Positions 38,071 to 46,453 of a stretch of DNA of 64,000 nt are shown piece by piece. The number at the start of each line of letters is the position of its first letter. The first letter of the stretch is position 1. The notes below the pieces were generated by a model that worked only from the letters and a program-made list of their open reading frames with translations, ran no database searches and was not told the origin of the DNA. Source of the stretch: Streptomyces venezuelae (GTDB taxonomy: Bacteria > Actinomycetota > Actinomycetes > Streptomycetales > Streptomycetaceae); contig NZ_CP029191.1 of NCBI RefSeq assembly GCF_008642335.1, positions 5,084,001-5,148,000 of the forward strand, in the 5' to 3' direction. The translations under genes were made by a program, and so were the position numbers.

Positions 38071-38186
38071 CCTGACACACCCGCATCTTGAACACCTTGC
38101 CTTCACATCCCTCACACAGGTTTCATGGTCCGCAGGTCGGCCCGCTGATCACTGCGGGCCGTCGATCGATCCTGTGGGGGGACGAG

Positions 38187-39932
38187 TTGAAGAGATCTCT
38201 GGGCTTACGACGGGTGACGGGCGCCGCGCTCGCGGTGGCCCTCGGCTCGGCAGGGCTGGTCGCCGTCGGGGCGCCCGCGGCATCCGCGGCGACACCGTCC
38301 GACGAGGCGGCGAAGCTGCCCATCGCGTCGTTCGGGGCGATGGTGGTCGACGACGCGCACGAGCGGGTCTACGTCACCGACGGGCGCAAGAGCGGTTCCG
38401 GGGCGAGCGAGGTCCTCGTCTACAACTTCGCCGGCCAGCGCGTCGGTTCGCTCGCCACCGACCAGCCGGCGTCCGGCATGGCGCTCAGCGCGGACGGCGC
38501 GACCCTGCACGTGTCGCAGTCCAACCGCATCCTGACGTTCGACACGGCGACACAGACGAGGACGGGCGCCGCGTTCGCGCCCTACGACGTGACCTGTGGC
38601 CGCGAGATGGCGGTCGCGGGCGGCAAGACGTGGTTCACGGAGACGCCGTACTCCGGCTCCTCGTACTGCGACCGGCCCGACAACATGGCCCTGCTGTACG
38701 AGGTCAAGGGCACGTCATCGGTCAGCACCGGGTGGAACAGCCAGGGACGGCTGCGCCTGGAGGCGGGCCCCGGCAACCCCGACCGGCTCGTGATGGGACA
38801 GGCGGGCGCGGGTCCGACGGCCGACGCGTTCCTCACTACGTTCGATGCCAGCGGCGACAGTCTCGTACGGGGCCCCTCCCGGCGGTTCGCCGACGCCGAG
38901 GGCAAGGGCGCGCTCGACCTGAAGGACATCGCGCAGAGCGCCGACGGCAAGCGCATCGCCGTGGCGGACGCCGCGTACGGCACACGGCTGCTCGACGCCG
39001 GTGACCTGGCGGACGCCCCGACGGCCTACCAGCCGCTGCCGGACGGCGCGAAGGCGTCGGCGGTGGCGTTCAGCGGCGACGGGAAGTACGTGGCGCGGGG
39101 CGCGGTCGCCGCCGGCAGCACGGCGGACCTGCTCATCCAGCCCGCCGACCCGAAGGACGGCACCACACCGCTGGAGTTCGCCTTCGAGGGCGACCTCGAC
39201 GGGACGCGGGTCGTGCCGCAGGGGCTCGGCTGGGCCAAGGACGGCTCGCGGCTCTTCGCGGTGACGTCCGACGGCGGCAGCGGCCACTGGCTGCACGTCA
39301 TCAAGCCGCCGGCCGCGCAGTACGACTCGCGCTTCACCGGCACGCTCACCACCACGCCTTCGAAACCCGTCGTCGGCGAACCCGTCGGGATCCGCGGCAA
39401 GTTGGAGCTGGACGGGCCCGCGGCCGCCGAGCCGGTGAAGGTCGCCGCCGTCCGCAAGGACGCCGACGGCACGCAGGAGCTGGCGGCCGCCAGGGTCGCG
39501 GCCGACGGCAGCTTCACCGTCCTCGACGTGCCGGACCGGGTCGGCGAGGCGACGTACACGCTGCGCTTCCTCGGCGACGTCACGCACCGCCCCGCCGAGG
39601 ACGTCACGCTCACGGTGGACGTGGCCAAGGCGTCGACGGCCATCGAGCTGACCGCGCCCGCGGAGGCGACCCGCGCGGGGGGCGTCTCGATCACCGGCAA
39701 GCTGACCGGGCAGGGGCGCGCGCTGCCGTCCGGGATCAACCTGAAGGTGACGCGGACCGACCGGTTCGGCACGACGGGCGAGCTGACGTCGGCGTCGGTC
39801 GCGGCGGACGGCACGTTCAGCGTCAAGGACCTGCCCAGCAAGCGCGGCAAGACCATCTACACGGTGAACTACGCGGGCGACGCCCTGCACGAGGGCTCGT
39901 CCGCCACGGCGACCGTCAAGATCACCGCCTAG
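38187..39932 (+). CDS. Secreted beta-propeller protein with Ig-like domains and a TTA codon
   Basis: A 581-residue predicted extracellular protein. A signal peptide (about 1-33, ending APAASA) is followed by a propeller-like region of YncE/WD-type repeats (about 40-390; VVDDAHERVYVTDGR, GMALSADGATLHVS, IAQSADGKRIAVADA). Two beta-sandwich Ig-like repeats follow (about 395-485 and 490-581). No catalytic motif is seen. The TTG start at 38187 follows a GGGGGGACGAG ribosome site. Codon 7 is TTA (38205-38207), the only in-frame TTA I found in the window, so translation may depend on the bldA tRNA and be linked to development. Confidence 0.8.
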   Translation: MKRSLGLRRVTGAALAVALGSAGLVAVGAPAASAATPSDEAAKLPIASFGAMVVDDAHERVYVTDGRKSGSGASEVLVYNFAGQRVGSLATDQPASGMALSADGATLHVSQSNRILTFDTATQTRTGAAFAPYDVTCGREMAVAGGKTWFTETPYSGSSYCDRPDNMALLYEVKGTSSVSTGWNSQGRLRLEAGPGNPDRLVMGQAGAGPTADAFLTTFDASGDSLVRGPSRRFADAEGKGALDLKDIAQSADGKRIAVADAAYGTRLLDAGDLADAPTAYQPLPDGAKASAVAFSGDGKYVARGAVAAGSTADLLIQPADPKDGTTPLEFAFEGDLDGTRVVPQGLGWAKDGSRLFAVTSDGGSGHWLHVIKPPAAQYDSRFTGTLTTTPSKPVVGEPVGIRGKLELDGPAAAEPVKVAAVRKDADGTQELAAARVAADGSFTVLDVPDRVGEATYTLRFLGDVTHRPAEDVTLTVDVAKASTAIELTAPAEATRAGGVSITGKLTGQGRALPSGINLKVTRTDRFGTTGELTSASVAADGTFSVKDLPSKRGKTIYTVNYAGDALHEGSSATATVKITA

Positions 39933-39969
39933 GCGGCCGGAACCCCCAGCTGTCGCCTGGTTGGTGGCA

Positions 39970-40002
39970 CCCGGTCCGTGGCCTCCCCGGCCGCGGACCG
40001 GG
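39970..40002. terminator. Bidirectional terminator hairpin
   Basis: CCCGGTCCG (39970-39978) pairs with CGGACCGGG (39994-40002), continued inward by GGCC/GGCC after one mismatch. It lies between two convergent genes. Confidence 0.65.
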
Positions 40003-40007
40003 GCCGA

Positions 40008-40418
40008 TCAGGGGGCGCCGACGAGGCGCGAGGCGTCCGCGTGGGCGTCCATGCGCTCGGCGGCCAGGATCGCCGCCGCGGTGTCGGCACGGGACGCCGC
40101 CACCACCAGGGCGCGGCCCGCGAGGGCGTGGGCGCGCTGGTGCAGGGCGGAGATGTGGGGCTCGTGGACCGCGGCCGCGACGGCGGAGCGCGGCGGGAGC
40201 GCACCCCCGCGCAGCCGTGCCACCTGGAGCGCCAGCTGCTCGGCGGCGTCGTCGAGGGCGGCCGACGGGGACAGGGCGCGCAGCTCGTCGGTGAGGGCGA
40301 GCAGCGCCGCGAGGTGTCCGGCGAGCTGGATGTCCAGCTCCTCTTCGCGGGAGCGGTGCGGATAGCTCGCGTCGTCGGCCATCGTGTGGACCGACTTGGT
40401 GCGGATCGGCTCGTACAT
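40008..40418 (-). CDS. Helical protein of unknown function
   Basis: A 136-residue soluble protein made of Ala/Leu-rich amphipathic helices (DIQLAGHLAALLALTDELRA, DAAEQLALQVARLRGG, HALAGRALVVAASRADTAAA). No signal peptide, Cys or known motif is visible. GGAGG lies eight bases before the ATG at 40418; the frame extends further but without support. The helical pattern resembles a four-helix bundle. The function is not recognised. Confidence 0.65.
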   Translation of the reverse strand: MYEPIRTKSVHTMADDASYPHRSREEELDIQLAGHLAALLALTDELRALSPSAALDDAAEQLALQVARLRGGALPPRSAVAAAVHEPHISALHQRAHALAGRALVVAASRADTAAAILAAERMDAHADASRLVGAP

Positions 40419-40519
40419 GGGATGGCCTCCAGACGGTTGCTTGAAAGCCATCCTAGCTTAGATCCTGTCTAAAGTTGAGTCGGTCCTAGTTCTGGGCGAT
40501 CGGCGCTGGTCAGAGCCGG

Positions 40520-41731
40520 TCAGGGCTGGCTGTAGCCGTCCAGGAACGTGCCGATGCGGGTGACCGCCTCCGCGAGGTCCGTCGCCGTCGGCAGCGTCAC
40601 GACGCGGAAGTGATCGGGCTCGGGCCAGTTGAAGCCCGTGCCGTGCACGACCATGATCTTCTCGGCGCGCAGCAGGTCCAGGACCATCTGCCGGTCGTCC
40701 TTGATCTTGAAGACCTTCGGGTCGAGCCGCGGGAACAGGTAGAGCGACCCCTTCGGCTTCACACAGCTCACGCCGGGGATCCGCGTCAGCAGGTCGTACG
40801 CCGTGTCGCGCTGCTCCAGGAGCCGGCCGCCCGGCAGCACCAGGTCGTTGATCGTCTGCCGTCCGCTGAGCGCCGCGACGACGCCGTGCTGGCCCGGCAT
40901 GTTGGCGCACAGGCGCATGTTGGCGAGGATCGTCAGACCCTCGATGTACGAGGACGCGTGCGCCTTCGGGCCCGAGACCGCCATCCAGCCGACGCGGTAG
41001 CCCGCCACGCGGTACGCCTTCGACATGCCGTTGAAGGTGAGGGTCAGCAGGTCGGGGGCGACGGCGGCGGTCGGCGTGTGCGTCGCGCCGTCGTAGAGGA
41101 TCTTGTCGTAGATCTCGTCCGAGCAGACCAGCAGGTTGTGGCGGCGCGCGATGTCGGTGAGGCCGCGCAGCATCGCTTCGTCGTAGACGGCGCCGGTCGG
41201 GTTGTTCGGGTTGATGATCACGAGCGCCTTGGTGCGGTCGGTGATCTTGCGTTCGATGTCGGCGAGGTCCGGCATCCAGTCCGCCTGCTCGTCGCAGCGG
41301 TAGTGGACGGCGGTGCCGCCGGACAGGGAGACGGCCGCGGTCCACAGGGGGTAGTCCGGCGCCGGTACGAGGACCTCGTCGCCGTCGTCCAGGAGGCCCT
41401 GCATGGCCATCACGATGAGCTCGGAGACGCCGTTGCCGATGAAGACGTGCTCGACGTCGGTCTCGATGCCGATGGTCTGGTTGTGCATGACGACCGCGCG
41501 GCGGGCGGCGAGGAGGCCCTTCGCGTCGCCGTAGCCGTGCGCGGTGCCGACGTTGCGGAGGATGTCCTCGAGGATCTCGGGCGGGCACTCGAAGCCGAAG
41601 GCGGCGGGGTTGCCGGTGTTGAGCTTCAGGATGCGGTGACCGGCCGCCTCCAGCCGCATCGCCTCCTCGAGCACCGGGCCCCGGATCTCGTAACAGACGT
41701 TGGAGAGCTTCGTCGACTGGATGACCTGCAT
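40520..41731 (-). CDS. PLP-dependent aminotransferase (class I, alanine aminotransferase-like)
   Basis: A 403-residue cytoplasmic aminotransferase. The motifs NPNNPTGAVY, SDEIYDKILY and the PLP lysine in FNGMSKAYRVAGYRVGW are clear. The N-terminal KLNTGNPAAFGF is typical of the AlaA/YfbQ alanine aminotransferase group, which uses pyruvate or 2-oxoglutarate. A GTG at 41782 would add 17 residues; I used the ATG at 41731 where family similarity begins. It stands alone, divergent from the trypsin-like protease. Confidence 0.87.
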   Translation of the reverse strand: MQVIQSTKLSNVCYEIRGPVLEEAMRLEAAGHRILKLNTGNPAAFGFECPPEILEDILRNVGTAHGYGDAKGLLAARRAVVMHNQTIGIETDVEHVFIGNGVSELIVMAMQGLLDDGDEVLVPAPDYPLWTAAVSLSGGTAVHYRCDEQADWMPDLADIERKITDRTKALVIINPNNPTGAVYDEAMLRGLTDIARRHNLLVCSDEIYDKILYDGATHTPTAAVAPDLLTLTFNGMSKAYRVAGYRVGWMAVSGPKAHASSYIEGLTILANMRLCANMPGQHGVVAALSGRQTINDLVLPGGRLLEQRDTAYDLLTRIPGVSCVKPKGSLYLFPRLDPKVFKIKDDRQMVLDLLRAEKIMVVHGTGFNWPEPDHFRVVTLPTATDLAEAVTRIGTFLDGYSQP

Positions 41732-41882
41732 GTCCGCGAGCTTACGGGCGGGTATCGCGGGCCGCCTCGTGTTTTCGGACACAAGGGGCGTCCCCGGGGG
41801 CCCGACGGAGCGTGCAGTTCCGCTCGATGGCGTCCTGTCAGCGGTCAGTTGTGTCCGTTTGTGGTCTTGTCCTCACGGCGTG

Positions 41883-41906
41883 GCGCCCCAACAATGCGCA
41901 TGACAA
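41883..41906 (+). promoter_or_regulatory. Conserved upstream element of a protease gene (copy 1)
   Basis: A 24-bp block beginning GCGCCCC and ending TGACAA lies 45 bases before the protease ATG. It matches the block at 48592-48616, upstream of the paralogous protease, at 21 of 24 positions with one single-base gap. It may be a shared promoter or operator; TGACAA resembles a -35 hexamer. The rest of 41732-41951 holds no gene. Confidence 0.55.
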
Positions 41907-41951
41907 CGCCGAAGGAACTTCGGCCACTTAGTCATCTGAGGGGACCCCCAC

Positions 41952-42803
41952 ATGAAGAAGCCTCTCGTCGGTGCGTGCTTCGCGGCTCTGCTCATCGGAG
42001 CGACCGCGGCGCCCGCGACAGCCGTCGGCGACGAAGCGTCCGCGAAACCCAGCGTCAAGGCCGTCACCCTCGCGGGAACGGTGGCGCTGAGCAACTGTTC
42101 CGGCTCCGTGGTCCGCGTACCGAACTCCCAGCCCACCGACCCGGCCCTCGTCCTGTCCAACGGGCACTGCCTGGAGAGCGGCTTCCCCGCGCCGGGCGAA
42201 GTCATCGTCAACAAGGCCTCGTCCCGCAGCTTCACGCTGCTCAACAGCTCGGGCGGCCGCCTCGGGACGATCAGGGCCAGCAAGATCGCGTACGGCACGA
42301 TGACCGACACGGACATGTCGCTCTATCAGACCACCAGCACCTACCGGGACATAGAGAGCCGGTACGGGATCAAGGCACTGGAGCTGAACGCGGCGCGGCC
42401 CGAGCAGGGCCGGAAGATCACCGTCGCCTCCGGGTACTGGAAGAAGCTGTACAAGTGCAGCGTCGACGGCTTCGCGTACCGCCTCAAGGAGGGGAGCTGG
42501 ACCTGGAAGGACTCCGTCCGCTACACCCCTGACTGCCAGACGATCGGCGGCACCTCGGGCTCCCCGGTGATCGACGACGAGACCGGCAAGGTCGTCGCCG
42601 TCAACAACACCGGCAACGAGAGCGGCGAGCGGTGCACGGACAACAACCCGTGCGAGGTCGACGAGAACGGCAAGGTCACCGTGCGCGAAGGCATCAACTA
42701 CGCGCAGCAGACCTACTGGATCGTGCCGTGCGTCGGCGCCGGCAACAAGATCGACCTGAACCGGGCGGGCTGCCAGCTGCCGAAGCCCTCCGTCAGGCGG
42801 TAG
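41952..42803 (+). CDS. Secreted trypsin-like serine protease (paralogue 1)
   Basis: A 283-residue extracellular S1-type protease. It has a signal peptide (1-24) and a chymotrypsin-fold catalytic domain with His72 in SNGHC, Asp121 in TDTDMSLYQ and Ser202 in GGTSGSPV. The catalytic residues lie close to the mature N-terminus and there is almost no propeptide. Six Cys suggest disulfides. It is about 65 percent identical by eye to the protease at 48655-49545. GGGGACC lies upstream of the ATG. Substrate unknown. Confidence 0.85.
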   Translation: MKKPLVGACFAALLIGATAAPATAVGDEASAKPSVKAVTLAGTVALSNCSGSVVRVPNSQPTDPALVLSNGHCLESGFPAPGEVIVNKASSRSFTLLNSSGGRLGTIRASKIAYGTMTDTDMSLYQTTSTYRDIESRYGIKALELNAARPEQGRKITVASGYWKKLYKCSVDGFAYRLKEGSWTWKDSVRYTPDCQTIGGTSGSPVIDDETGKVVAVNNTGNESGERCTDNNPCEVDENGKVTVREGINYAQQTYWIVPCVGAGNKIDLNRAGCQLPKPSVRR

Positions 42804-42809
42804 TCACCG

Positions 42810-42861
42810 GTGCGGGTGCCGTCCGAAAGCCCCTGCCGGGGTTCTCGGACGGCACCCGCAC
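42810..42861. terminator. Bidirectional terminator hairpin
   Basis: A perfect 17-bp stem (42810-42826 and 42845-42861) encloses a smaller CCCCTGCCGGGG hairpin, between the protease and the convergent hsp20 gene. Confidence 0.75.
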
Positions 42862-42883
42862 GTACGTCACAGGGCGGCGCGTG

Positions 42884-43303
42884 TCAGCCGTCGATCTGCT
42901 TGCGGTCGCTGCCGCCACTGATGTGGATCTTCCGGGGCTTGGCCCGCTCGGCGACCGGGATGCGGAGGGTCAGGACGCCGGCCTCGTACGAGGCGTCGAT
43001 GCGCTCCGTGTCCAGGGTGTCGCCGAGGAAGAGCTGGCGGGCGTAGCTACCGGTGGACCGCTCGGCCGCGATCATCTCCACGCCCTCGGGGGCGGGGGAG
43101 CGGCGCTCGGCCCGGACGTTCAGTACGTGGCGCTCGACGTCGAGGTCGATCGACTCGGGATCGACGCCCGGCAGGTCGAAGTGGACGACGAACTCGTCCC
43201 CCGCGCGGTAGGCGTCCATCTGCATTCCGGCCGGACGGGAGCTGCTGAAGACCTGCTGGGCGAGTCGGTCGAATTCGCGGAACGGGTCGGTACGCATGAG
43301 CAT
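42884..43303 (-). CDS. hsp20: Small heat-shock protein (Hsp20/alpha-crystallin)
   Basis: A 139-residue chaperone that holds unfolding proteins during heat stress. The alpha-crystallin domain spans about 35-125, with [15 protein letters not shown], the [11 protein letters not shown] motif (conserved GVL) and a C-terminal tail. GAGGAG precedes the ATG at 43303; a GTG one codon upstream is possible. A near-consensus vegetative promoter lies 50 bases upstream. A degenerate match to the HspR repeat overlaps it. Confidence 0.92.
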   Translation of the reverse strand: MLMRTDPFREFDRLAQQVFSSSRPAGMQMDAYRAGDEFVVHFDLPGVDPESIDLDVERHVLNVRAERRSPAPEGVEMIAAERSTGSYARQLFLGDTLDTERIDASYEAGVLTLRIPVAERAKPRKIHISGGSDRKQIDG

Positions 43304-43352
43304 CACGGGTCACTCCTCTCCTCGGATGTCGGGTGCGATGCCCTACGTCTTC

Positions 43353-43381
43353 TATATAGCGAGGGGAAGGAAACTTGACAA
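43353..43381 (-). promoter_or_regulatory. Promoter of hsp20 (TTGTCA-17-TATATA)
   Basis: On the minus strand -35 TTGTCA and -10 TATATA are separated by exactly 17 bases, an unusually good SigA-type promoter for this genome. CTTGACA-N7-ACTCAGG on the plus strand (43374-43394) overlaps the -35 and resembles the HspR repeat CTTGAGT-N7-ACTCAAG at 11 of 14 half-site positions. Confidence 0.65.
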
Positions 43382-43406
43382 GCCCCGACTCAGGTTGAGT
43401 CGGGGC
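43382..43406 (-). terminator. Terminator of the GvpU-like gene
   Basis: GCCCCGACTC-AGGTT-GAGTCGGGGC is a perfect 10-bp stem 45 bases after the GvpU-like stop. It directly abuts the hsp20 promoter, so it also insulates that promoter. Confidence 0.7.
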
Positions 43407-43451
43407 CTGTCGATCCGGGCCGTTGGTCCGGGGGTCTACGGGATGGAAAGG

Positions 43452-43829
43452 TCAGGCGTCGGAGTAGCTGAGGTCGCCCACGGTCCAGGCGCTCACGTCC
43501 GCCAGGGCGATGCGGTACATGCCGCCTGTCTCCGGCAGGCCCAGGCTGCCCTGGAGGATCCGGGCCAGGTGGAAGTGGAGGTGAGTGGGCGGCTTGGACG
43601 CGAGGGGCGGGCCGGAATCCGCCTCGGGGGACACGAACGCGGCGGCGAAGGGGCCGAGGCGGTCGGAGTCCTTCAGGACTTCGGCGACGCGCCGCCGCCA
43701 CAGGGCCTCGGGGGCCAGCCGTCCGGTGATGACGGCACCGCCGACGACCACGGTGAGGGACATCTGATTGCTGTGCTCGGACTCCACCAGGGCGGCGATG
43801 TCGACGAGCAGCTCGTCAGGGATCGACAT
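43452..43829 (-). CDS. GvpU-like small protein
   Basis: A 125-residue soluble protein. The middle region (SLTVVVGGAVITGRLAPEAL, then a helical segment) resembles the layout of the gas-vesicle accessory protein GvpU, a small beta-rich protein with a VNGAVISG-type core. The match is by eye and moderate. No other gas-vesicle gene is present in the window, so a different role is likely. A TAAGCT box eight bases before the ATG suggests a leaderless or nearly leaderless transcript. Confidence 0.5.
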   Translation of the reverse strand: MSIPDELLVDIAALVESEHSNQMSLTVVVGGAVITGRLAPEALWRRRVAEVLKDSDRLGPFAAAFVSPEADSGPPLASKPPTHLHFHLARILQGSLGLPETGGMYRIALADVSAWTVGDLSYSDA

Positions 43830-43837
43830 GACTGGTC

Positions 43838-43843
43838 AGCTTA
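43838..43843 (-). promoter_or_regulatory. Possible leaderless -10 box (TAAGCT)
   Basis: TAAGCT on the minus strand ends eight bases before the ATG at 43829, with no ribosome site between. Confidence 0.35.
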
Positions 43844-43965
43844 CCGAGGTGTGCGACCGCCCGGCCCGATACCTCCCCTGTCCGCCTGCGAAAAACTGTC
43901 ACGGCTGCGTGAGGCATGCGCCGCTCCGTTGCTAGGGTTCCTGCGTAGCCAAGGAAAAGGTGCAG

Positions 43966-44307
43966 ATGCCCCCGGAGACACCCTCGCGCGACCAGGACCG
44001 GTTCGACGACGAAGACTTTCCCGCGTACACCATGGGCCGGGCCGCCGAGATGATCGGCGCCACGCCCGGCTTCCTCAGGGCGGTCGGCGAGGCCCGGCTG
44101 ATCACGCCGCTGCGGTCCGAGGGCGGCCATCGCCGCTACTCCCGCTATCAGCTGCGCGTCGCCGCGCGCGCCCGCGAGCTCGTCGACCAGGGCACGCCGA
44201 TCGAGGCCGCCTGCCGCATCGTCGTCCTGGAGGACCAGCTGGAGGACGCGCTGCGCATCAACGAGGAGCTGCGCAGCCGTCCCGCGGCCGACACCGAATA
44301 TCTGTGA
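43966..44307 (+). CDS. MerR-family regulator
   Basis: A 113-residue protein with a MerR-type winged helix (about 17-85; YTMGRAAEMIGATPGFLRAV, then GGHRRYSRYQL with the conserved HRRY). A short coiled-coil tail follows and there is no effector domain or metal-binding Cys. The start could be the GTG at 43960 or the ATG at 43966; AAAGG favours the ATG. It precedes the cold-shock gene in the same direction, but 268 bases with a separate promoter lie between them. Confidence 0.82.
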   Translation: MPPETPSRDQDRFDDEDFPAYTMGRAAEMIGATPGFLRAVGEARLITPLRSEGGHRRYSRYQLRVAARARELVDQGTPIEAACRIVVLEDQLEDALRINEELRSRPAADTEYL

Positions 44308-44378
44308 CGGCAAAAACAGAATTTCGCGTGATGTGCTGGGAGGGTTAATCGGCCGACAGGCCCAACGATATGAAAACC

Positions 44379-44407
44379 CTGCACGGACGGTCGTCGCGTG
44401 CTACTGT
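44379..44407 (+). promoter_or_regulatory. Candidate promoter of the cold-shock gene
   Basis: CTGCAC (44379-44384), 17 bases, then TACTGT (44402-44407) is a reasonable SigA-type promoter. It would give an mRNA leader of about 160 bases. Confidence 0.35.
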
Positions 44408-44443
44408 CGTTATCAGTTGCAGTTGTGGTTTCCAAAAACTCCG

Positions 44444-44478
44444 AGTGCTCGGTCGGCGATGTGTGCCGACAGGGCACT
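44444..44478 (+). promoter_or_regulatory. Two-part hairpin in the cold-shock mRNA leader
   Basis: AGTGC (44444-44448) pairs with GCACT (44474-44478), and inside it GTCGGC (44452-44457) pairs with GCCGAC (44465-44470). The stem is followed by TTGTTTTG, a U-rich run rare in this genome. It looks like an intrinsic attenuator or a temperature-responsive structure. A further palindrome TGTCCGGACA lies at 44494-44503. Confidence 0.5.
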
Positions 44479-44575
44479 TTGTTTTGCCGGTCATGTCCGG
44501 ACAGGGTAATCATCGCGGCGACGTGGAGTCCGTACAGTGCGGGCTTCCGGGCAATTGCCCCGAAGGAGATATGAC

Positions 44576-44779
44576 ATGGCTACTGGCACCGTGAAGTGGT
44601 TCAACTCGGAAAAGGGCTTCGGCTTCATCGAGCAGGAGGGTGGCGGCGCGGACGTCTTCGCCCACTACTCGAACATCGCCACCCAGGGCTTCCGTGAGCT
44701 GCAGGAGGGCCAGAAGGTGTCCTTCGACGTCACGCAGGGCCAGAAGGGCCCGCAGGCCGAGAACATCGTTCCCGCCTGA
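44576..44779 (+). CDS. Cold-shock protein (CspA family)
   Basis: A 67-residue single-stranded RNA/DNA-binding OB-fold protein. Both RNA-binding motifs are intact (KGFGFIEQ as RNP1 and DVFAHYSNI as RNP2), along with the starting [10 protein letters not shown]. Such proteins melt mRNA structure, and some are constitutive. The AAGGAGATATGAC ribosome site is strong. A long leader with a hairpin precedes the gene, and a DEAD-box helicase, another RNA remodeller, lies downstream. Confidence 0.95.
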   Translation: MATGTVKWFNSEKGFGFIEQEGGGADVFAHYSNIATQGFRELQEGQKVSFDVTQGQKGPQAENIVPA

Positions 44780-44804
44780 CGTCTGACGCTCACGCGTATT
44801 TCGT

Positions 44805-44839
44805 AGCTGGGGCCCGCACCTTGGGTGCGGGCCCCAGCT
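44805..44839 (+). terminator. Rho-independent terminator of the cold-shock gene
   Basis: A perfect 16-bp stem (44805-44820 and 44824-44839) with a TTG loop is followed by GTTGTGTTTTT, a rare real U-run. The region 44840-45017 then leads to the helicase and holds no gene. Confidence 0.85.
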
Positions 44840-45017
44840 CGTTGTGTTTTTCGGGGGCGGACAAAACCCCACCCCTCTTCCCGGCCGTAACCGCGGTAAA
44901 ACCCGGTGGCCGGAATTGTTTTTCATTTGACCGGCCGTTCCTGCGAATCTCGGCACCACAGCGTGCCCGGTGAGAATTCCTCGACACGCGCCGCATCGAG
45001 GAAGGTTCGAGGTCCAC

Positions 45018-46439
45018 ATGAACCGCTCAACTCGCACGAACGGCCGCACCGCGCACGGATACAAGGGCTCCGGTGGCCGCAGCCGCAGGCCCTCCGCTCC
45101 GCAGGGGGAGTTCACGCTCCCGGCCACCGTCACCCCGGCCCTGCCGCCCGTCGAGGACTTCGCCGCGCTCGGTCTGCCGGACGGTCTGCTCACGACCCTC
45201 ACCGCGCTCGGCGTCACCACGCCCTTCCCGATCCAGGCGGCCACGCTGCCGAACACCCTCGCGGGCCGGGACGTCCTCGGGCGCGGGCGCACCGGATCCG
45301 GCAAGACGCTCGCCTTCGGCCTCGCGGCACTCGCCCGCACGGCTGGGCAGCGCGCCGAGCCGCGCAGGCCCCTCGCCCTCATCCTCGTCCCCACCCGCGA
45401 GCTCGCCCAGCAGGTGACCGACGCCCTCACCCCGTACGCCAAGTCGGTGCGGCTGCGTATCGCCACCGTCGTCGGCGGCATGTCCATCGGACGGCAGGCC
45501 GGGGCGCTGCGCACCGGCGCCGAGGTCGTCGTCGCCACGCCGGGACGGCTCAAGGACCTCATCGAGCGGCGCGACTGCCGCCTGGACCAGGTCGCCGTCA
45601 CCGTCCTCGACGAGGCCGACCAGATGACCGACATGGGCTTCCTGCCCCAGGTCACCGAACTCCTCGACCAGGTGCGGCCGGACGGGCAGCGCATGCTGTT
45701 CTCCGCCACCCTCGACCGCAACGTCGATCTCCTGGTACGCCGGTACCTGAACGACCCCGTCGTCCACTCCGTCGACCCGTCGGCGGGCGCGGTCACCACG
45801 ATGGAGCACCACGTGCTGCACGTGCACGGCGCGGACAAGACCGCCGCGACGACGGAGATCGCCGCACGCGACGGCCGGGTCATCCTCTTCCTCGACACCA
45901 AGCACGCGGTCGACCGGCTCACCACGCACCTGCTGAACAGCGGGGTACGGGCGGCGGCCCTGCACGGCGGCAAGTCCCAGCCCCAACGTACGCGCACGCT
46001 GGCCCAGTTCAAGTCCGGCCAGGTCACCGCGCTCGTCGCCACGAACGTCGCGGCGCGCGGCATCCACGTCGACGACCTCGACCTCGTCGTCAACGTCGAC
46101 CCGCCCGCCGACCACAAGGACTACCTGCACCGCGGCGGCCGCACCGCCCGCGCCGGCGGCTCCGGCAGCGTCGTCACCCTGGTGACGTCGGCGCAGCGGC
46201 GCGACATGACCCGGCTGATGGCCGCGGCGGGCATCCGCCCGCACACGGCCGCGGTCCGCTCGGGCGAGACGGAGCTGGCCCGCATCACGGGCGCGCAGCC
46301 CCCCTCGGGCACTCCGGTGACCATCCCGGCCCCGTCGAAGGCCCCCTCCGACCGAGGCGGCCCCCGCGGCCGCCGCCCCCGCGACGGCCGAGCCCGCCGC
46401 GCGTACGCGGCCCGCACCCGGACCGACACGGCGGCCTGA
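45018..46439 (+). CDS. DEAD-box RNA helicase
   Basis: A 473-residue ATP-dependent RNA helicase. Motifs in order: Q motif (TPFPIQAATLP), I (RTGSGKT), Ia (PTRELA), Ib (TPGRL), II (DEADQM), III (SAT), then the second RecA domain with the arginine-containing motif VI (HRGGRTARAG). A basic N-terminal segment of about 35 residues and a basic C-terminal tail may bind RNA. It is the neighbour of a cold-shock gene, which suggests a shared role in RNA unfolding at low temperature, although a terminator separates them. Confidence 0.93.
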   Translation: MNRSTRTNGRTAHGYKGSGGRSRRPSAPQGEFTLPATVTPALPPVEDFAALGLPDGLLTTLTALGVTTPFPIQAATLPNTLAGRDVLGRGRTGSGKTLAFGLAALARTAGQRAEPRRPLALILVPTRELAQQVTDALTPYAKSVRLRIATVVGGMSIGRQAGALRTGAEVVVATPGRLKDLIERRDCRLDQVAVTVLDEADQMTDMGFLPQVTELLDQVRPDGQRMLFSATLDRNVDLLVRRYLNDPVVHSVDPSAGAVTTMEHHVLHVHGADKTAATTEIAARDGRVILFLDTKHAVDRLTTHLLNSGVRAAALHGGKSQPQRTRTLAQFKSGQVTALVATNVAARGIHVDDLDLVVNVDPPADHKDYLHRGGRTARAGGSGSVVTLVTSAQRRDMTRLMAAAGIRPHTAAVRSGETELARITGAQPPSGTPVTIPAPSKAPSDRGGPRGRRPRDGRARRAYAARTRTDTAA

Positions 46440-46453
46440 GCCGGGCCCCCTCC

